Origin: Paenibacillus sp. OK003
GTDB taxonomy: Bacteria > Bacillota > Bacilli > Paenibacillales > Paenibacillaceae
NCBI RefSeq assembly: GCF_900109515.1
Contig: NZ_FOBD01000006.1
Coordinates: 124,001-188,000, forward strand
Length of the DNA: 64,000 nt
Direction: 5' to 3'
Shown: positions 54,276-64,000 of the stretch, piece after piece
Layout: each line of letters begins with the position of its first letter
Position numbering within the stretch: the first letter of the stretch is position 1
Translations under genes and position numbers: made by a program
Notes under the pieces: generated by a model
What the model was told of the DNA's origin: nothing
The model's database searches: none
The model's input: the letters and a program-made list of their open reading frames with translations, nothing else

Positions 54276-56942
54276 TTAAGCAATAATTTTGGTCTTCTTG
54301 GCATTCTCGGCTGAACGCTTGGTGAGACTGCTGAGTGGACGTTTCAAAGCGAGAGCAACGATAAGACTCAGCGCGATGAACATGCACAACCACAGAATAT
54401 CCTTAATGGCAGTCGACCACAGGATGCCCCCGACCGACTCACGCAGCAGACTGATCGCATACGTGAAAGGCATGAACGGATTCAATGCCTGGAAAAAGGG
54501 CGATGTCATGCTGATCGGAAACGTACCGCCGGAGCTGGAGAACTGGAACACCATGAAGATGATCGCGATCCCTTTTCCGATATTCCCAAAAACGGATAGC
54601 AGGGTGTACGTTATGGTAACAAATACGGCACTCACCAGCATGGCAAACAAGACAAACCACACTTTATCTGCGACATAGGTGCCGAGGATCAAAATATCTC
54701 CCAGGCTGACACAGACCGCTTGAAGCAATCCGATAGTCAGAAAAGTGGCCAGACGACCAAGATATAACTCGTATCCCCGGAACCTGCCTTCTGGATTCTC
54801 AGCTTCGGCTCGAAGCAGAGAAATCAGTAGCGTTGAGCCGACCCACAATGACAGCACGCCATAAAATGGTGACATGGCCGATCCGTAATTCGGAATCGGG
54901 TAAAGCTGCTGTTCCTTGATTTGCACCGGACTTGCAAGGAAAGCACTCTCTTCTTCAATGTCGCCGCGCAAAATCTTGGCGAGTTCGGCAAACTGGTTAT
55001 TGCCTTCGACTTCCCTCAGTTTGTCGGCAGCCTTGCTGATGGCACTTTCCAATGCTGGCAGTTCATCACGTACTAGCGAGGCAACACGATGTACACCTTG
55101 TTCTACCTCCGGTAACTGGTTCTGCACAAAATCGGATGCCTTGCCTATTTGTTTCTCGGCATTGGGCAGATCGTTCCGAACAAAATTAGCCGCTTCATTC
55201 AGCTTGGTCCCCAGCTTGGGCAGATCGTTTCGAATTAATGAAGATGCGGTGTTCAAAGCTTGGATGAAGCCTTCACTTTTATTCGCGAGTGTCTCTGATA
55301 TCTCATGGATCTTAGATTGTATTTGAGGCAGTTCGCTCTGGATTTTGGTCAATTCAATCTGCCCAAACGTAATCCCTTCTTTGGCTGATGCAAGAATATC
55401 CGCAATTCGATCCCTTGCTCCCTGTAATGTATCTGCTGAAGTGGAAAGGATAGACCTCAGCTTATCCGCACCAGCCGCAAGAGCCGGCGATATTTCGCTC
55501 TCGTAGGTGTTCATGATATTGCCAATGCCGCTGCTAATGTCCTTGGACAGAGCATTTAACTGGGCGATGACGTCTGCGGGCGGAGTTGTATTACGACGCA
55601 GAGCATCACTGATAATCCCTGTCAGGCGGATTTGCAGCTGAAGTTTATCTGAAATGGTGTTCAGCTGCGTAATTTTATTAGCAAGTGGATGGCTTGGAAG
55701 TAAGTTGTCGATTTTGCCCAGTAGTTCTGCCATGCTGTCGACGAGTCTTACTGCAATCCCCAAACGGGCAGCGATCCTGTCCAGATCTTCTGCTGTCGGC
55801 AGGTTATTAAGATCTGTATTCTGCAATTGCCCAAATACGTCTGATGCAGCGTTTGATATTTGCTGCACCAGCAGCAGGTTTTGCCGAATCACCGGGTCTA
55901 TAGCCTGAAATGCTTCTTCACTGGAATCCACAAACTGATTCAAGCCTTGAGCCAGCTCAATCCCGTTACCAGCGATTAGGGATACTTTGTCCAGATCTTG
56001 CTCTGCCGCCGTTACGATAGAGAGGGCCTTGTCGGTTTTATCCAGGGCCGTTTGGATGACACCAGATACCTGACCAAAGTTTGCATCCACTTCCTGAATA
56101 CGTTCTACGGCTTTTTGAATATCGGGAATTCGTCCCTGAATAGCCAACACCTCGGAAGCCGCATCATTAATTTGTGGCCAATACTCCTGCACCTTGAGCA
56201 CATACTGTGCGGCTTCATTGATTTCGGGCAGTTTTTTTTCGATCTCGACGATCTTTTGAGCATCTTTTACGATATCAGGCATGGCTTTTTCCACTTCCAG
56301 TACCTTTTGACCTGCAGCCTGTATCGCCGGAAGATTTTTCTCCAGCGTGAAAATGCCATTCTCCATCTTGCGCAAGGTTGGAAGCTGGGCATTGATCTCA
56401 ACTCCGGCTTCCTTCAATTTGGTTAGCACAGCCTGACTGACGGCCTCAGTGAAATTTTCATTAATTTGTGTTGTTATCGCAGATACACCGGAGCCTGTTA
56501 TTTTTGGAGCAATGGCATTAACCTTCTCATTAACGGTATAGATTACCTCTGGGCGCTCCAGCTTCCCGTCAACGATGCCTGTTATTTTGGATGAAAAGTC
56601 CCCTGGAATGAGCAGGCTTGCATAATATTCTCCTGTTTGCACACCACGATCAGCCTCAGCCTGGCTTACAAAAGTCCATCCCAGCTTTTTGTTCTGTTTC
56701 AGGCTGGACACCAGTTCGTCTCCAATATTAACGTTAGTTCCTGCAACAGTCGCACCCTTGTCCTCGGTTGTTACCGCGATTTTGATCCCCTGGGTGTTAC
56801 TGTACGGGTCCCATACGGATTTCACGTTGACCCAGTCATACACCCCGGGAAGTAAAATAATAGCCACAATTAGAAATATACCTGTGGGAACCTTCAGAAT
56901 ATGTAACCAGTCTGTTTTGTAAACTTGCCAAATGTGACGCAT
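54276..56942 (-). CDS. Giant YhgE/Pip-domain membrane protein with helical repeats
   Basis: An 888-residue protein. One N-terminal membrane segment (TGIFLIVAIILLPGVYDWVN) starts the YhgE/Pip domain, and an ABC-2-like block of about five or six membrane helices ends it (YGVLSLWVGSTLLISLL, AIIFMVFQFSSSGGTFPIS). Between them lies a long helical region with six 17-residue repeats at 187-288 and six 18-residue repeats at 538-645, most beginning Leu-Pro. AGGAGGAAGTT precedes the ATG. Relatives include phage-infection proteins (Pip, YueB) and type VII secretion EsaA. Its function here is unknown; an envelope-spanning role is inferred. Confidence 0.85.
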   Translation of the reverse strand: MRHIWQVYKTDWLHILKVPTGIFLIVAIILLPGVYDWVNVKSVWDPYSNTQGIKIAVTTEDKGATVAGTNVNIGDELVSSLKQNKKLGWTFVSQAEADRGVQTGEYYASLLIPGDFSSKITGIVDGKLERPEVIYTVNEKVNAIAPKITGSGVSAITTQINENFTEAVSQAVLTKLKEAGVEINAQLPTLRKMENGIFTLEKNLPAIQAAGQKVLEVEKAMPDIVKDAQKIVEIEKKLPEINEAAQYVLKVQEYWPQINDAASEVLAIQGRIPDIQKAVERIQEVDANFGQVSGVIQTALDKTDKALSIVTAAEQDLDKVSLIAGNGIELAQGLNQFVDSSEEAFQAIDPVIRQNLLLVQQISNAASDVFGQLQNTDLNNLPTAEDLDRIAARLGIAVRLVDSMAELLGKIDNLLPSHPLANKITQLNTISDKLQLQIRLTGIISDALRRNTTPPADVIAQLNALSKDISSGIGNIMNTYESEISPALAAGADKLRSILSTSADTLQGARDRIADILASAKEGITFGQIELTKIQSELPQIQSKIHEISETLANKSEGFIQALNTASSLIRNDLPKLGTKLNEAANFVRNDLPNAEKQIGKASDFVQNQLPEVEQGVHRVASLVRDELPALESAISKAADKLREVEGNNQFAELAKILRGDIEEESAFLASPVQIKEQQLYPIPNYGSAMSPFYGVLSLWVGSTLLISLLRAEAENPEGRFRGYELYLGRLATFLTIGLLQAVCVSLGDILILGTYVADKVWFVLFAMLVSAVFVTITYTLLSVFGNIGKGIAIIFMVFQFSSSGGTFPISMTSPFFQALNPFMPFTYAISLLRESVGGILWSTAIKDILWLCMFIALSLIVALALKRPLSSLTKRSAENAKKTKIIA

Positions 56943-57334
56943 AACTTCCTCCTAAATGTAAATAAATGTAGGTCTTATCTTATTTCTATGTCGCGTATTT
57001 GTAAATCCTTATGTATATCGGCTTTATTAGAGCATCAAATGAATTGTTTCACGTTTATAAACTTTACCCATTTCACTGGGTACTAATGCAGAGCCTTCAT
57101 GTATTTCGTGTTTCTGGACGTTGAACTCTAAAATTAGACTCTGTCCCAACGTTGATTATAGTCAAAGGGTTATTTTGGCTGTAAGATTCTCCACATTTGC
57201 CTATGGATAAATATGCAGAATTATTGTATAATTATGAGTAACGAATGAAATGTGATGTGTTTGGATGTTTTTCAGCCGAACTGCTGATTCTAAGGGGAAT
57301 ACAGTAGAGGAATTTCGCCTGTGATGTTGAGGTG
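56943..57334. other. A+T-rich intergenic region between YhgE/Pip and the pyrimidine operon
   Basis: Nearly 400 bases with no supported gene. It must hold the promoter for the minus-strand YhgE/Pip gene. A TATAAT lies at 57227-57232 on the + strand without a good -35. Nothing else is recognisable. Confidence 0.4.
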
Positions 57335-57363
57335 TTGACAGAGGGTTGTCTTTCTGTCATAAT
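57335..57363 (+). promoter_or_regulatory. Sigma-A promoter of the pyrimidine operon
   Basis: TTGACA (consensus) at 57335-57340 and CATAAT at 57358-57363 have a 17-base spacer. Transcription would start near 57370, giving a leader of about 280 bases before pyrR. Confidence 0.85.
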
Positions 57364-57369
57364 TCATGA

Positions 57370-57591
57370 AGACAAACGGACATATTGAGTACAGAACCCT
57401 GTGAGGTCCTGCAATATGAACGACATGAATAGCACCTTTAAATCAGTCCCGTGAGACTGGCAAGGTAACGTGAACGATACATCGTTTTTTGCTGCGGCAA
57501 ATCAAGCGATGCATCCCGAGAGTAAACTTTCTTCAGAGCGGTCTGAAGTTCGGAGACTCCTTGCCAATGAACACGGCAAGGAGTCTTTTTT
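57370..57591 (+). promoter_or_regulatory. PyrR-binding attenuator leader of pyrR
   Basis: The PyrR anti-antiterminator hairpin is at about 57443-57465, with CAGTCCCGTGAGACTGGCAAGG carried by CAGTC, CCGTGAG and ACTGGCAAGG. TGGCAAGG at 57458-57465 is fully complementary to CCTTGCCA at 57559-57566, the 5' arm of the terminator, so the two can form the antiterminator. PyrR with UMP would hold the first hairpin and let the terminator form. Confidence 0.88.
57555..57591 (+). terminator. Attenuator terminator before pyrR
   Basis: GACTCCTTGCC pairs perfectly with GGCAAGGAGTC around a 9-base loop, followed by six T residues. Confidence 0.93.
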
Positions 57592-57620
57592 GTTCTCCTC
57601 GTCACGGGGCCATGATCTGA

Positions 57621-59122
<1,502 letters not shown>

Positions 59123-59248
59123 CAGGGTCTGGCTGTGGGTCATAGGCTGACGGGACGGAAGTTCTTATAGAGCAATGTGAGGGTACACGATAAAGAAAAT
59201 CATCCGGCATGCCTGGCAAGTCGGACAGAACCGAAGCGGAGGGCAATT

Positions 59249-60553
59249 ATGCTACAGATTATAAAGAACGCGAACATCTTGAATCAACAAGGGGAACTTG
59301 AACGGAAAACAATCATTATAGATGAAGGGAAAATTCAAAAGATCGCTGGAGTGGAAGACGAAGCGGTACTGAAAGCAGAGCAATCAGCGTATAGCGTAAC
59401 CGATGCTTCAGGTAAACTGGTCATTCCCGGTTTGATTGATATGCACGTGCATCTGCGTGAACCTGGATTCGAGCATAAAGAGACAATCGAGACGGGTGCG
59501 CGTTCGGCAGCACAAGGCGGTTTTACAACGATTGCATGTATGCCGAACACAAGACCAGTAACCGACAGCGTGGATGTCGTTAAGCTGGTTTTGGATAAAG
59601 CCAAAGAAGCCAACCTGGTAAAAGTACTGCCTTATGCAGCTATTACGAAGAACGAGCTTGGACGTGAACTTACGGATTTCGCCGCATTAAAAGAAGCGGG
59701 TGCGATTGGATTCACGGATGATGGCGTGGGTGTACAAAACGCTCAAATGATGAAGGATGCCATGAGTCTCGCAGCAAGTATGGATATGCCAGTCATCGCT
59801 CACTGCGAAGACGACTCATTGGTAGTCGGCGGATATGTGACAGAAGGCGAGTTTTCGAAGCGTCACGGTATCAAAGGTATCCCAAATGAATCCGAGGCCA
59901 TCCACGTAGGCCGGGATATCCTGCTTGCAGAAGCAACGGGAGTTCACTACCATGTCTGCCACGTAAGTACGGAGCAGTCGGTTCGCCTTATTCGCCTGGC
60001 GAAGTCCATCGGTATTAAAGTAACTGCTGAGGTATGTCCGCACCATCTGGTATTGTCGGATGAAGATATTCCGGGCATGGATGCCAACTGGAAAATGAAC
60101 CCGCCCCTTCGCTCACCACGCGACGTGCAAGCTTGTATCGAAGGTTTGCTGGACGGAACGCTGGACATGATCGTTACGGATCACGCGCCGCATAGCGAAG
60201 AAGAGAAAGCAAAAGGTATGGAGCTGGCACCGTTCGGTATCGTTGGATTCGAGACGGCTTTCCCGCTGTTGTACACGAAGTTTGTGGAAACAGGGCTTTG
60301 GAGCCTGGACTTCCTCGTGAAACGCATGACATCTGATCCGGCAAGGGTATTCCGACTGGATACTGGCAAGCTGGAAGAGGGAGCACCAGCGGATATCACG
60401 ATGATTGACCTGAACGAGGAAAAAGCGGTTGATCCTTTAACGTTCGCAACCAAAGGAAGAAACACACCATTCACAGGCTGGAAGCTAAAAGGATGGCCGG
60501 TACAGACATGGGTGGACGGCAAAAGCGTGTGGAATAACACGGTACAACAGTAA
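59249..60553 (+). CDS. pyrC: Dihydroorotase
   Basis: A 434-residue zinc amidohydrolase closing carbamoyl-aspartate to dihydroorotate. The ATG at 59249 follows GGAGGG; the frame also opens upstream at 59177 without a site. GLIDMHVHLREPGFEHKE (metal histidines) is near residue 57; HYHVCHVST, CPHHLVLSDED and MIVTDHAPHSEEEK complete the metal site. This is the class-I (allantoinase-like) type usual in Gram-positive bacteria. Confidence 0.96.
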   Translation: MLQIIKNANILNQQGELERKTIIIDEGKIQKIAGVEDEAVLKAEQSAYSVTDASGKLVIPGLIDMHVHLREPGFEHKETIETGARSAAQGGFTTIACMPNTRPVTDSVDVVKLVLDKAKEANLVKVLPYAAITKNELGRELTDFAALKEAGAIGFTDDGVGVQNAQMMKDAMSLAASMDMPVIAHCEDDSLVVGGYVTEGEFSKRHGIKGIPNESEAIHVGRDILLAEATGVHYHVCHVSTEQSVRLIRLAKSIGIKVTAEVCPHHLVLSDEDIPGMDANWKMNPPLRSPRDVQACIEGLLDGTLDMIVTDHAPHSEEEKAKGMELAPFGIVGFETAFPLLYTKFVETGLWSLDFLVKRMTSDPARVFRLDTGKLEEGAPADITMIDLNEEKAVDPLTFATKGRNTPFTGWKLKGWPVQTWVDGKSVWNNTVQQ

Positions 60554-60716
60554 ATCAGTAACTTATTAGATCAATAAATCAATAAGCTTTTCCTCTTTAA
60601 TTCTTTTAAAACAACAAGGCTTTATAACTCTAAATCTACAACCTATACACCAATAACATCTTTACAACTAACTCAAGGCAGACCATGCCGAGAGTCAAAC
60701 ATACGAAACAAAGAAA
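60554..60716 (+). other. A+T-rich spacer after pyrC
   Basis: Together with the fold-back element this makes a 402-base gap inside the pyr operon. This first part is A+T-rich and contains no gene, promoter or terminator that I can support. Confidence 0.4.
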
Positions 60717-60929
60717 AGTTGAATAATGCTTTTGAACATGGACACCAACGTAACTGTGGAGTGGGCAGAAAGAACCCGAAGAAGCAAAGCGTTCGCCTTT
60801 ATCACCGGATTACTCCATTTGAAGAATGGGATCAAAGTAATCCGGAGATAACAGCGATCAAAGGGTTTTCTGCCCACGGAGCCGCACCAAACGTAACGTC
60901 CCCCATGTTCAACTCAAAGTATTCAACGT
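60717..60929. repeat. Large fold-back element between pyrC and carA
   Basis: Nested inverted arms run from the ends to the centre: GTTGAATA (60718) with TATTCAAC (60920); TTGAACATGG (60732) with CCATGTTCAA (60903); GTGGGCAGAAA plus ACCC (60761) with GGGTTTTCTGCCCAC (60864); and CCGGATTACT with AGTAATCCGG around a small central hairpin near 60805-60844. The whole could fold as one imperfect hairpin of about 210 bases. A 76-codon open frame inside it is not credible. It may be a mobile-element remnant or a structured RNA. Confidence 0.8.
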
Positions 60930-60955
60930 TGATAAACACAGAGGAGTGAAATGGG

Positions 60956-62098
60956 ATGCAGGCACAGGCAAGATTATTGTTGGAAGACGGCACACTGTTC
61001 ACCGGGAAAGCATTCGGTGCTGAAGGTGAAACAACAGGTGAGGTCGTTTTTAATACGGGAATTACAGGCTATCAAGAGGTGCTTTCGGATCCTTCTTATT
61101 GCGGTCAAATCGTAACCATGACGTACCCACTGATTGGTAACTACGGCATTACGCGTGACGACTTCGAGTCGATTCGTCCATTCGTACATGGTTTTGTGGT
61201 ACGTCGTCATGAGCCGACACCAAGTAACTGGCGTGCAGAATACAGCGTAGACGATTTGCTTAAAGAGTATGGCATCGTAGGAATCAGCGAGATTGATACA
61301 CGGATGCTGACTCGCCGGATTCGTCACCACGGCACAATGAAAGGAATTCTCACAACAGGATCGAAACCTGTGGAAGAGTTGCTGGAGATGATGGGAGACA
61401 CCAGCATCGCTGAGCTGCGTAACCAGGTTCCTATGACTTCTACTCAACATGTATACAACAGCCCGGGAACGGCTGAACGCATTGTATTGGTTGACTACGG
61501 TGCAAAAACAGGGATTTTGCGTGAACTCAGCAAACGTAACTGTGACGTTGTCGTAGTTCCGCATGATGTAACAGCGGACGAAATCCGCCGCATGAACCCG
61601 GATGGCATCCAGCTGTCCAACGGCCCTGGGGACCCGAAAGACGTTCCTCACGCGGTTAAAATGATCAGTGAACTGCTCGGCGAATATCCGATCTTCGGAA
61701 TCTGCCTGGGGCACCAACTGTTCGCACTTGCGGCAGGAGCCGATACAGAGAAACTCAAGTTTGGACACCGCGGCGGAAACCACCCGGTTAAAGAACTGGA
61801 GAGCGGACGTTGCTTCATCACATCCCAGAACCACGGTTACACCGTAAACGAAGAATCCGTGAAAAATACGGAGCTTGAAGTGACACATATCAACAATAAT
61901 GATAAGACCATTGAAGGTCTGAAACATAAAACATTCCCGGCGTTTTCCGTTCAGTATCACCCGGAAGCAGCGCCAGGACCATATGATAACAGCTATCTGT
62001 TTGACCGCTTCATCGAGATGATTCGGGAGCACAAGATTACTCACCCGCAACAGCCGCGTCAAGCCGTATTGGCAGCCGCAGTGAAAGGAGCACAATAA
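60956..62098 (+). CDS. carA: Carbamoyl-phosphate synthase small subunit
   Basis: A 380-residue glutaminase subunit that feeds ammonia to CarB. The N-terminal small-subunit domain ([20 protein letters not shown]) is followed by the class-I amidotransferase with [14 protein letters not shown] (catalytic cysteine near residue 245) and [13 protein letters not shown] (catalytic His and Glu). It lies in the pyr operon, so it is probably the pyrimidine-specific (pyrAA) copy. GAGGAGTG precedes the ATG. Confidence 0.96.
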   Translation: MQAQARLLLEDGTLFTGKAFGAEGETTGEVVFNTGITGYQEVLSDPSYCGQIVTMTYPLIGNYGITRDDFESIRPFVHGFVVRRHEPTPSNWRAEYSVDDLLKEYGIVGISEIDTRMLTRRIRHHGTMKGILTTGSKPVEELLEMMGDTSIAELRNQVPMTSTQHVYNSPGTAERIVLVDYGAKTGILRELSKRNCDVVVVPHDVTADEIRRMNPDGIQLSNGPGDPKDVPHAVKMISELLGEYPIFGICLGHQLFALAAGADTEKLKFGHRGGNHPVKELESGRCFITSQNHGYTVNEESVKNTELEVTHINNNDKTIEGLKHKTFPAFSVQYHPEAAPGPYDNSYLFDRFIEMIREHKITHPQQPRQAVLAAAVKGAQ

Positions 62099-62099
62099 C

Positions 62100-64000
62100 A
62101 TGCCGATTAACAAAGATCTCAAAAAAATCCTGGTGATTGGTTCAGGTCCAATCGTCATCGGTCAAGCGGCCGAGTTCGACTATGCCGGTACACAAGCATG
62201 CCAGGCACTGAAAGAAGAAGGCGTGGAAGTTGTACTCATCAACAGCAACCCGGCTACGATTATGACGGATACCAACATGGCTGATAAAGTGTACATTGAA
62301 CCGATTACACTGGATTTTGTAACGCAAATCATTCGTCAGGAACGTCCAGACGGTTTGCTGCCAACCCTTGGCGGTCAAACGGGTCTGAACATGGCTGTGG
62401 AACTGGCACGTGCTGGCGTCCTTGAGCGTGAGAATGTCAAACTACTCGGAACACAGCTCACATCCATTGAGAAAGCGGAAGATCGTGATTTGTTCCGTGA
62501 TCTGATGCGTGAACTGGAACAGCCTGTACCCGAGAGTGTAATCGTAACAACACTTGAGGAATCACTTGATTTTGCGAATGAGATTGGTTATCCAATCATC
62601 GTCCGTCCAGCCTACACGCTTGGTGGAACAGGCGGCGGAATCTGTGCGAACGAAGAAGAACTGCGCGAAACCGTAGCAGCAGGAATTCGTTACAGCCCGA
62701 TCGGGCAATGTCTGGTGGAGAAAAGCATTGCTGGCATGAAAGAAGTCGAGTATGAGGTTATGCGTGACAAGAACGATAACTGTATCGTAGTCTGCAACAT
62801 GGAAAACTTTGACCCGGTAGGTGTTCATACAGGTGACAGTATCGTTGTGGCGCCAAGCCAGACGCTGTCTGACCGTGAATATCAAATGCTGCGCTCAGCT
62901 TCCCTGAAAATCATCCGTGCCCTCAACATCGAAGGTGGATGTAACGTACAGTTTGCGCTTGATCCGCACAGCTTCCAATACTATGTTATCGAAGTTAACC
63001 CACGGGTAAGCCGTTCTTCGGCACTAGCTTCCAAAGCAACGGGCTATCCAATTGCTAAGATGGCTGCCAAAATTGCCATGGGTTACACACTGGACGAAAT
63101 CGTGAATCCGGTAACGGGCCAAACATATGCATGCTTTGAGCCAACACTGGACTATATCGTGAGCAAAATCCCACGCTGGCCGTTTGACAAGTTTATCTCA
63201 GCGAACCGCAAACTGGGTACACAGATGAAAGCGACAGGCGAAGTTATGGCGATTGGCCGTACATTCGAAGAGTCAATTCATAAAGCTGTTCGTTCCCTGG
63301 AAATCGGCGTACACCGTCTGTATCTGAAAGATGCCGAAACCCTGGATGAAGCAACGCTGAACGAGCGTCTGGTCAAAGCCGACGATGAGCGTATCTTCCT
63401 GATCGCTGAAGCATTCCGCAGAGGGTATACATTGCAACAGCTTCAAGATCTGACGAAGATTGACTGGTGGTTCCTGGATAAACTCGAAGGGCTGATCAGC
63501 TTCGAAGATCGCATTCGTGAGGAATCCGAATTGTCCTCCGAAACCTTGTATCAAGCGAAGCGTCTTGGCTTCACAGACCGTGCCATTGCTGAGCTGCGGG
63601 CTGAAGGTCAACCAGGAGGTACGCTGACGAAAGAAGCTGAAATCAGAGCACGTCGTGAAGAGGAAAACCTTCGCCCAGTCTACAAAATGGTAGATACATG
63701 TGCAGCTGAGTTTGAAGCAACAACGCCATATTACTACTCTACTTACGAAACTGAGAATGAAGTCATTCCTTCAGATAAGAAAAAAGTAGTTGTACTGGGT
63801 TCCGGTCCAATCCGGATCGGTCAAGGGATTGAGTTTGACTACTCCACAGTACACGCGGTATGGGCTCTACAAAAAGCAGGCTATGAAGCAGTTATCATCA
63901 ATAACAACCCGGAGACGGTGTCTACGGACTTTAATACATCGGATCGCTTGTACTTTGAACCCCTGTTCTTCGAAGATGTAATGAACGTTATCGAACAGGA
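62100..64000 (+). CDS. carB: Carbamoyl-phosphate synthase large subunit (5' part)
   Basis: The first 633 residues or so of a protein normally near 1070; the gene runs off the window. The ATG at 62100 follows AAAGGAG and overlaps the end of the carA region closely. [20 protein letters not shown] opens the first half; [20 protein letters not shown] is in the first ATP-grasp domain, and the second half begins at [20 protein letters not shown]. It makes carbamoyl phosphate from bicarbonate, ATP and the ammonia delivered by CarA. Confidence 0.96.
   Translation, partial: MPINKDLKKILVIGSGPIVIGQAAEFDYAGTQACQALKEEGVEVVLINSNPATIMTDTNMADKVYIEPITLDFVTQIIRQERPDGLLPTLGGQTGLNMAVELARAGVLERENVKLLGTQLTSIEKAEDRDLFRDLMRELEQPVPESVIVTTLEESLDFANEIGYPIIVRPAYTLGGTGGGICANEEELRETVAAGIRYSPIGQCLVEKSIAGMKEVEYEVMRDKNDNCIVVCNMENFDPVGVHTGDSIVVAPSQTLSDREYQMLRSASLKIIRALNIEGGCNVQFALDPHSFQYYVIEVNPRVSRSSALASKATGYPIAKMAAKIAMGYTLDEIVNPVTGQTYACFEPTLDYIVSKIPRWPFDKFISANRKLGTQMKATGEVMAIGRTFEESIHKAVRSLEIGVHRLYLKDAETLDEATLNERLVKADDERIFLIAEAFRRGYTLQQLQDLTKIDWWFLDKLEGLISFEDRIREESELSSETLYQAKRLGFTDRAIAELRAEGQPGGTLTKEAEIRARREEENLRPVYKMVDTCAAEFEATTPYYYSTYETENEVIPSDKKKVVVLGSGPIRIGQGIEFDYSTVHAVWALQKAGYEAVIINNNPETVSTDFNTSDRLYFEPLFFEDVMNVIEQ

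Noticed and set aside
60719..60949. A 76-codon open frame
   Set aside because: It lies across the fold-back element, an antisense frame of similar size overlaps it, and it has no ribosome binding site.
60974..62158. Antisense frame of 394 codons opposite carA
   Set aside because: It is a shadow; carA carries all its catalytic motifs.

Overview
The window reads as a chromosomal segment of an endospore-forming Firmicute, most likely Paenibacillus or a close relative. The evidence is the gene order (rsfA, panE, bshC, mraZ and the division and cell-wall cluster, spoIIGA-sigE-sigG, ylmCDE-sepF-ylmGH-divIVA-ileS, then pyrRBC-carAB), the AGGAGG-type ribosome binding sites, the frequent GTG and TTG starts, bacillithiol synthesis (BshC) and LL-diaminopimelate aminotransferase (DapL). 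No rRNA, tRNA, CRISPR array, insertion sequence or prophage is visible. Almost all long genes are on the + strand. The minus-strand genes are a coiled-coil secreted protein, a DUF2626 protein, a YteA-type zinc-finger protein and a giant YhgE/Pip membrane protein.

Layout: 1-3034 envelope proteins of uncertain role; 3350-5481 rsfA, panE and a DUF3397 gene; 5633-11162 a peptide ABC transporter (binding protein, two permeases and one fused double-ATPase); 11318-14260 bshC and an adenosylhomocysteinase-like gene; 14452-34615 the dcw cluster (mraZ, rsmH, ftsL, pbpB, spoVD, murE, murF, mraY, murD, spoVE, murG, murB, murA, divIB, ftsA, ftsZ); 34671-37475 the sporulation sigma cascade; 37548-46083 the ylm/sepF/divIVA genes and a T-box-controlled ileS; 46313-50473 DUF5665, yteA-like, lspA, rluD-like and dapL; 50658-54187 a five-gene membrane and polyprenyl-phosphate cluster; 54276-56942 YhgE/Pip; 57335-64000 the pyrimidine operon with a PyrR-controlled leader, running off the end inside carB.

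The core genes work together in lipid II synthesis (MurA to MurG, MraY), septum building (FtsA, FtsZ, SepF, DivIB, FtsL, PBP2B, DivIVA) and sporulation (SpoVD, SpoVE, SpoIIGA, SigE, SigG, RsfA, YlmC). MurE carries the DNPR motif of meso-diaminopimelate-adding enzymes, and DapL supplies the LL-diaminopimelate precursor. Readable control sites include MraZ boxes, a sigma-H-like promoter before ftsA, a spoIIG-type promoter with a 22-base spacer, a sigma-F-like promoter before sigG, an isoleucine T-box and a PyrR attenuator.

The most unusual items are: (1) the 50658-54187 cluster, which looks like a complete route to make, dephosphorylate, flip and transfer a polyprenyl-phosphate pentose, in the manner of the mycobacterial decaprenyl-phosphoryl-ribose pathway; (2) five tandem copies of an 86-base hairpin-rich repeat between the ileS T-box terminator and the ileS start; (3) a roughly 210-base fold-back element between pyrC and carA; (4) two blocks of six 17- and 18-residue repeats in the YhgE/Pip protein; (5) paired Spo0A-like boxes before the peptide transporter.
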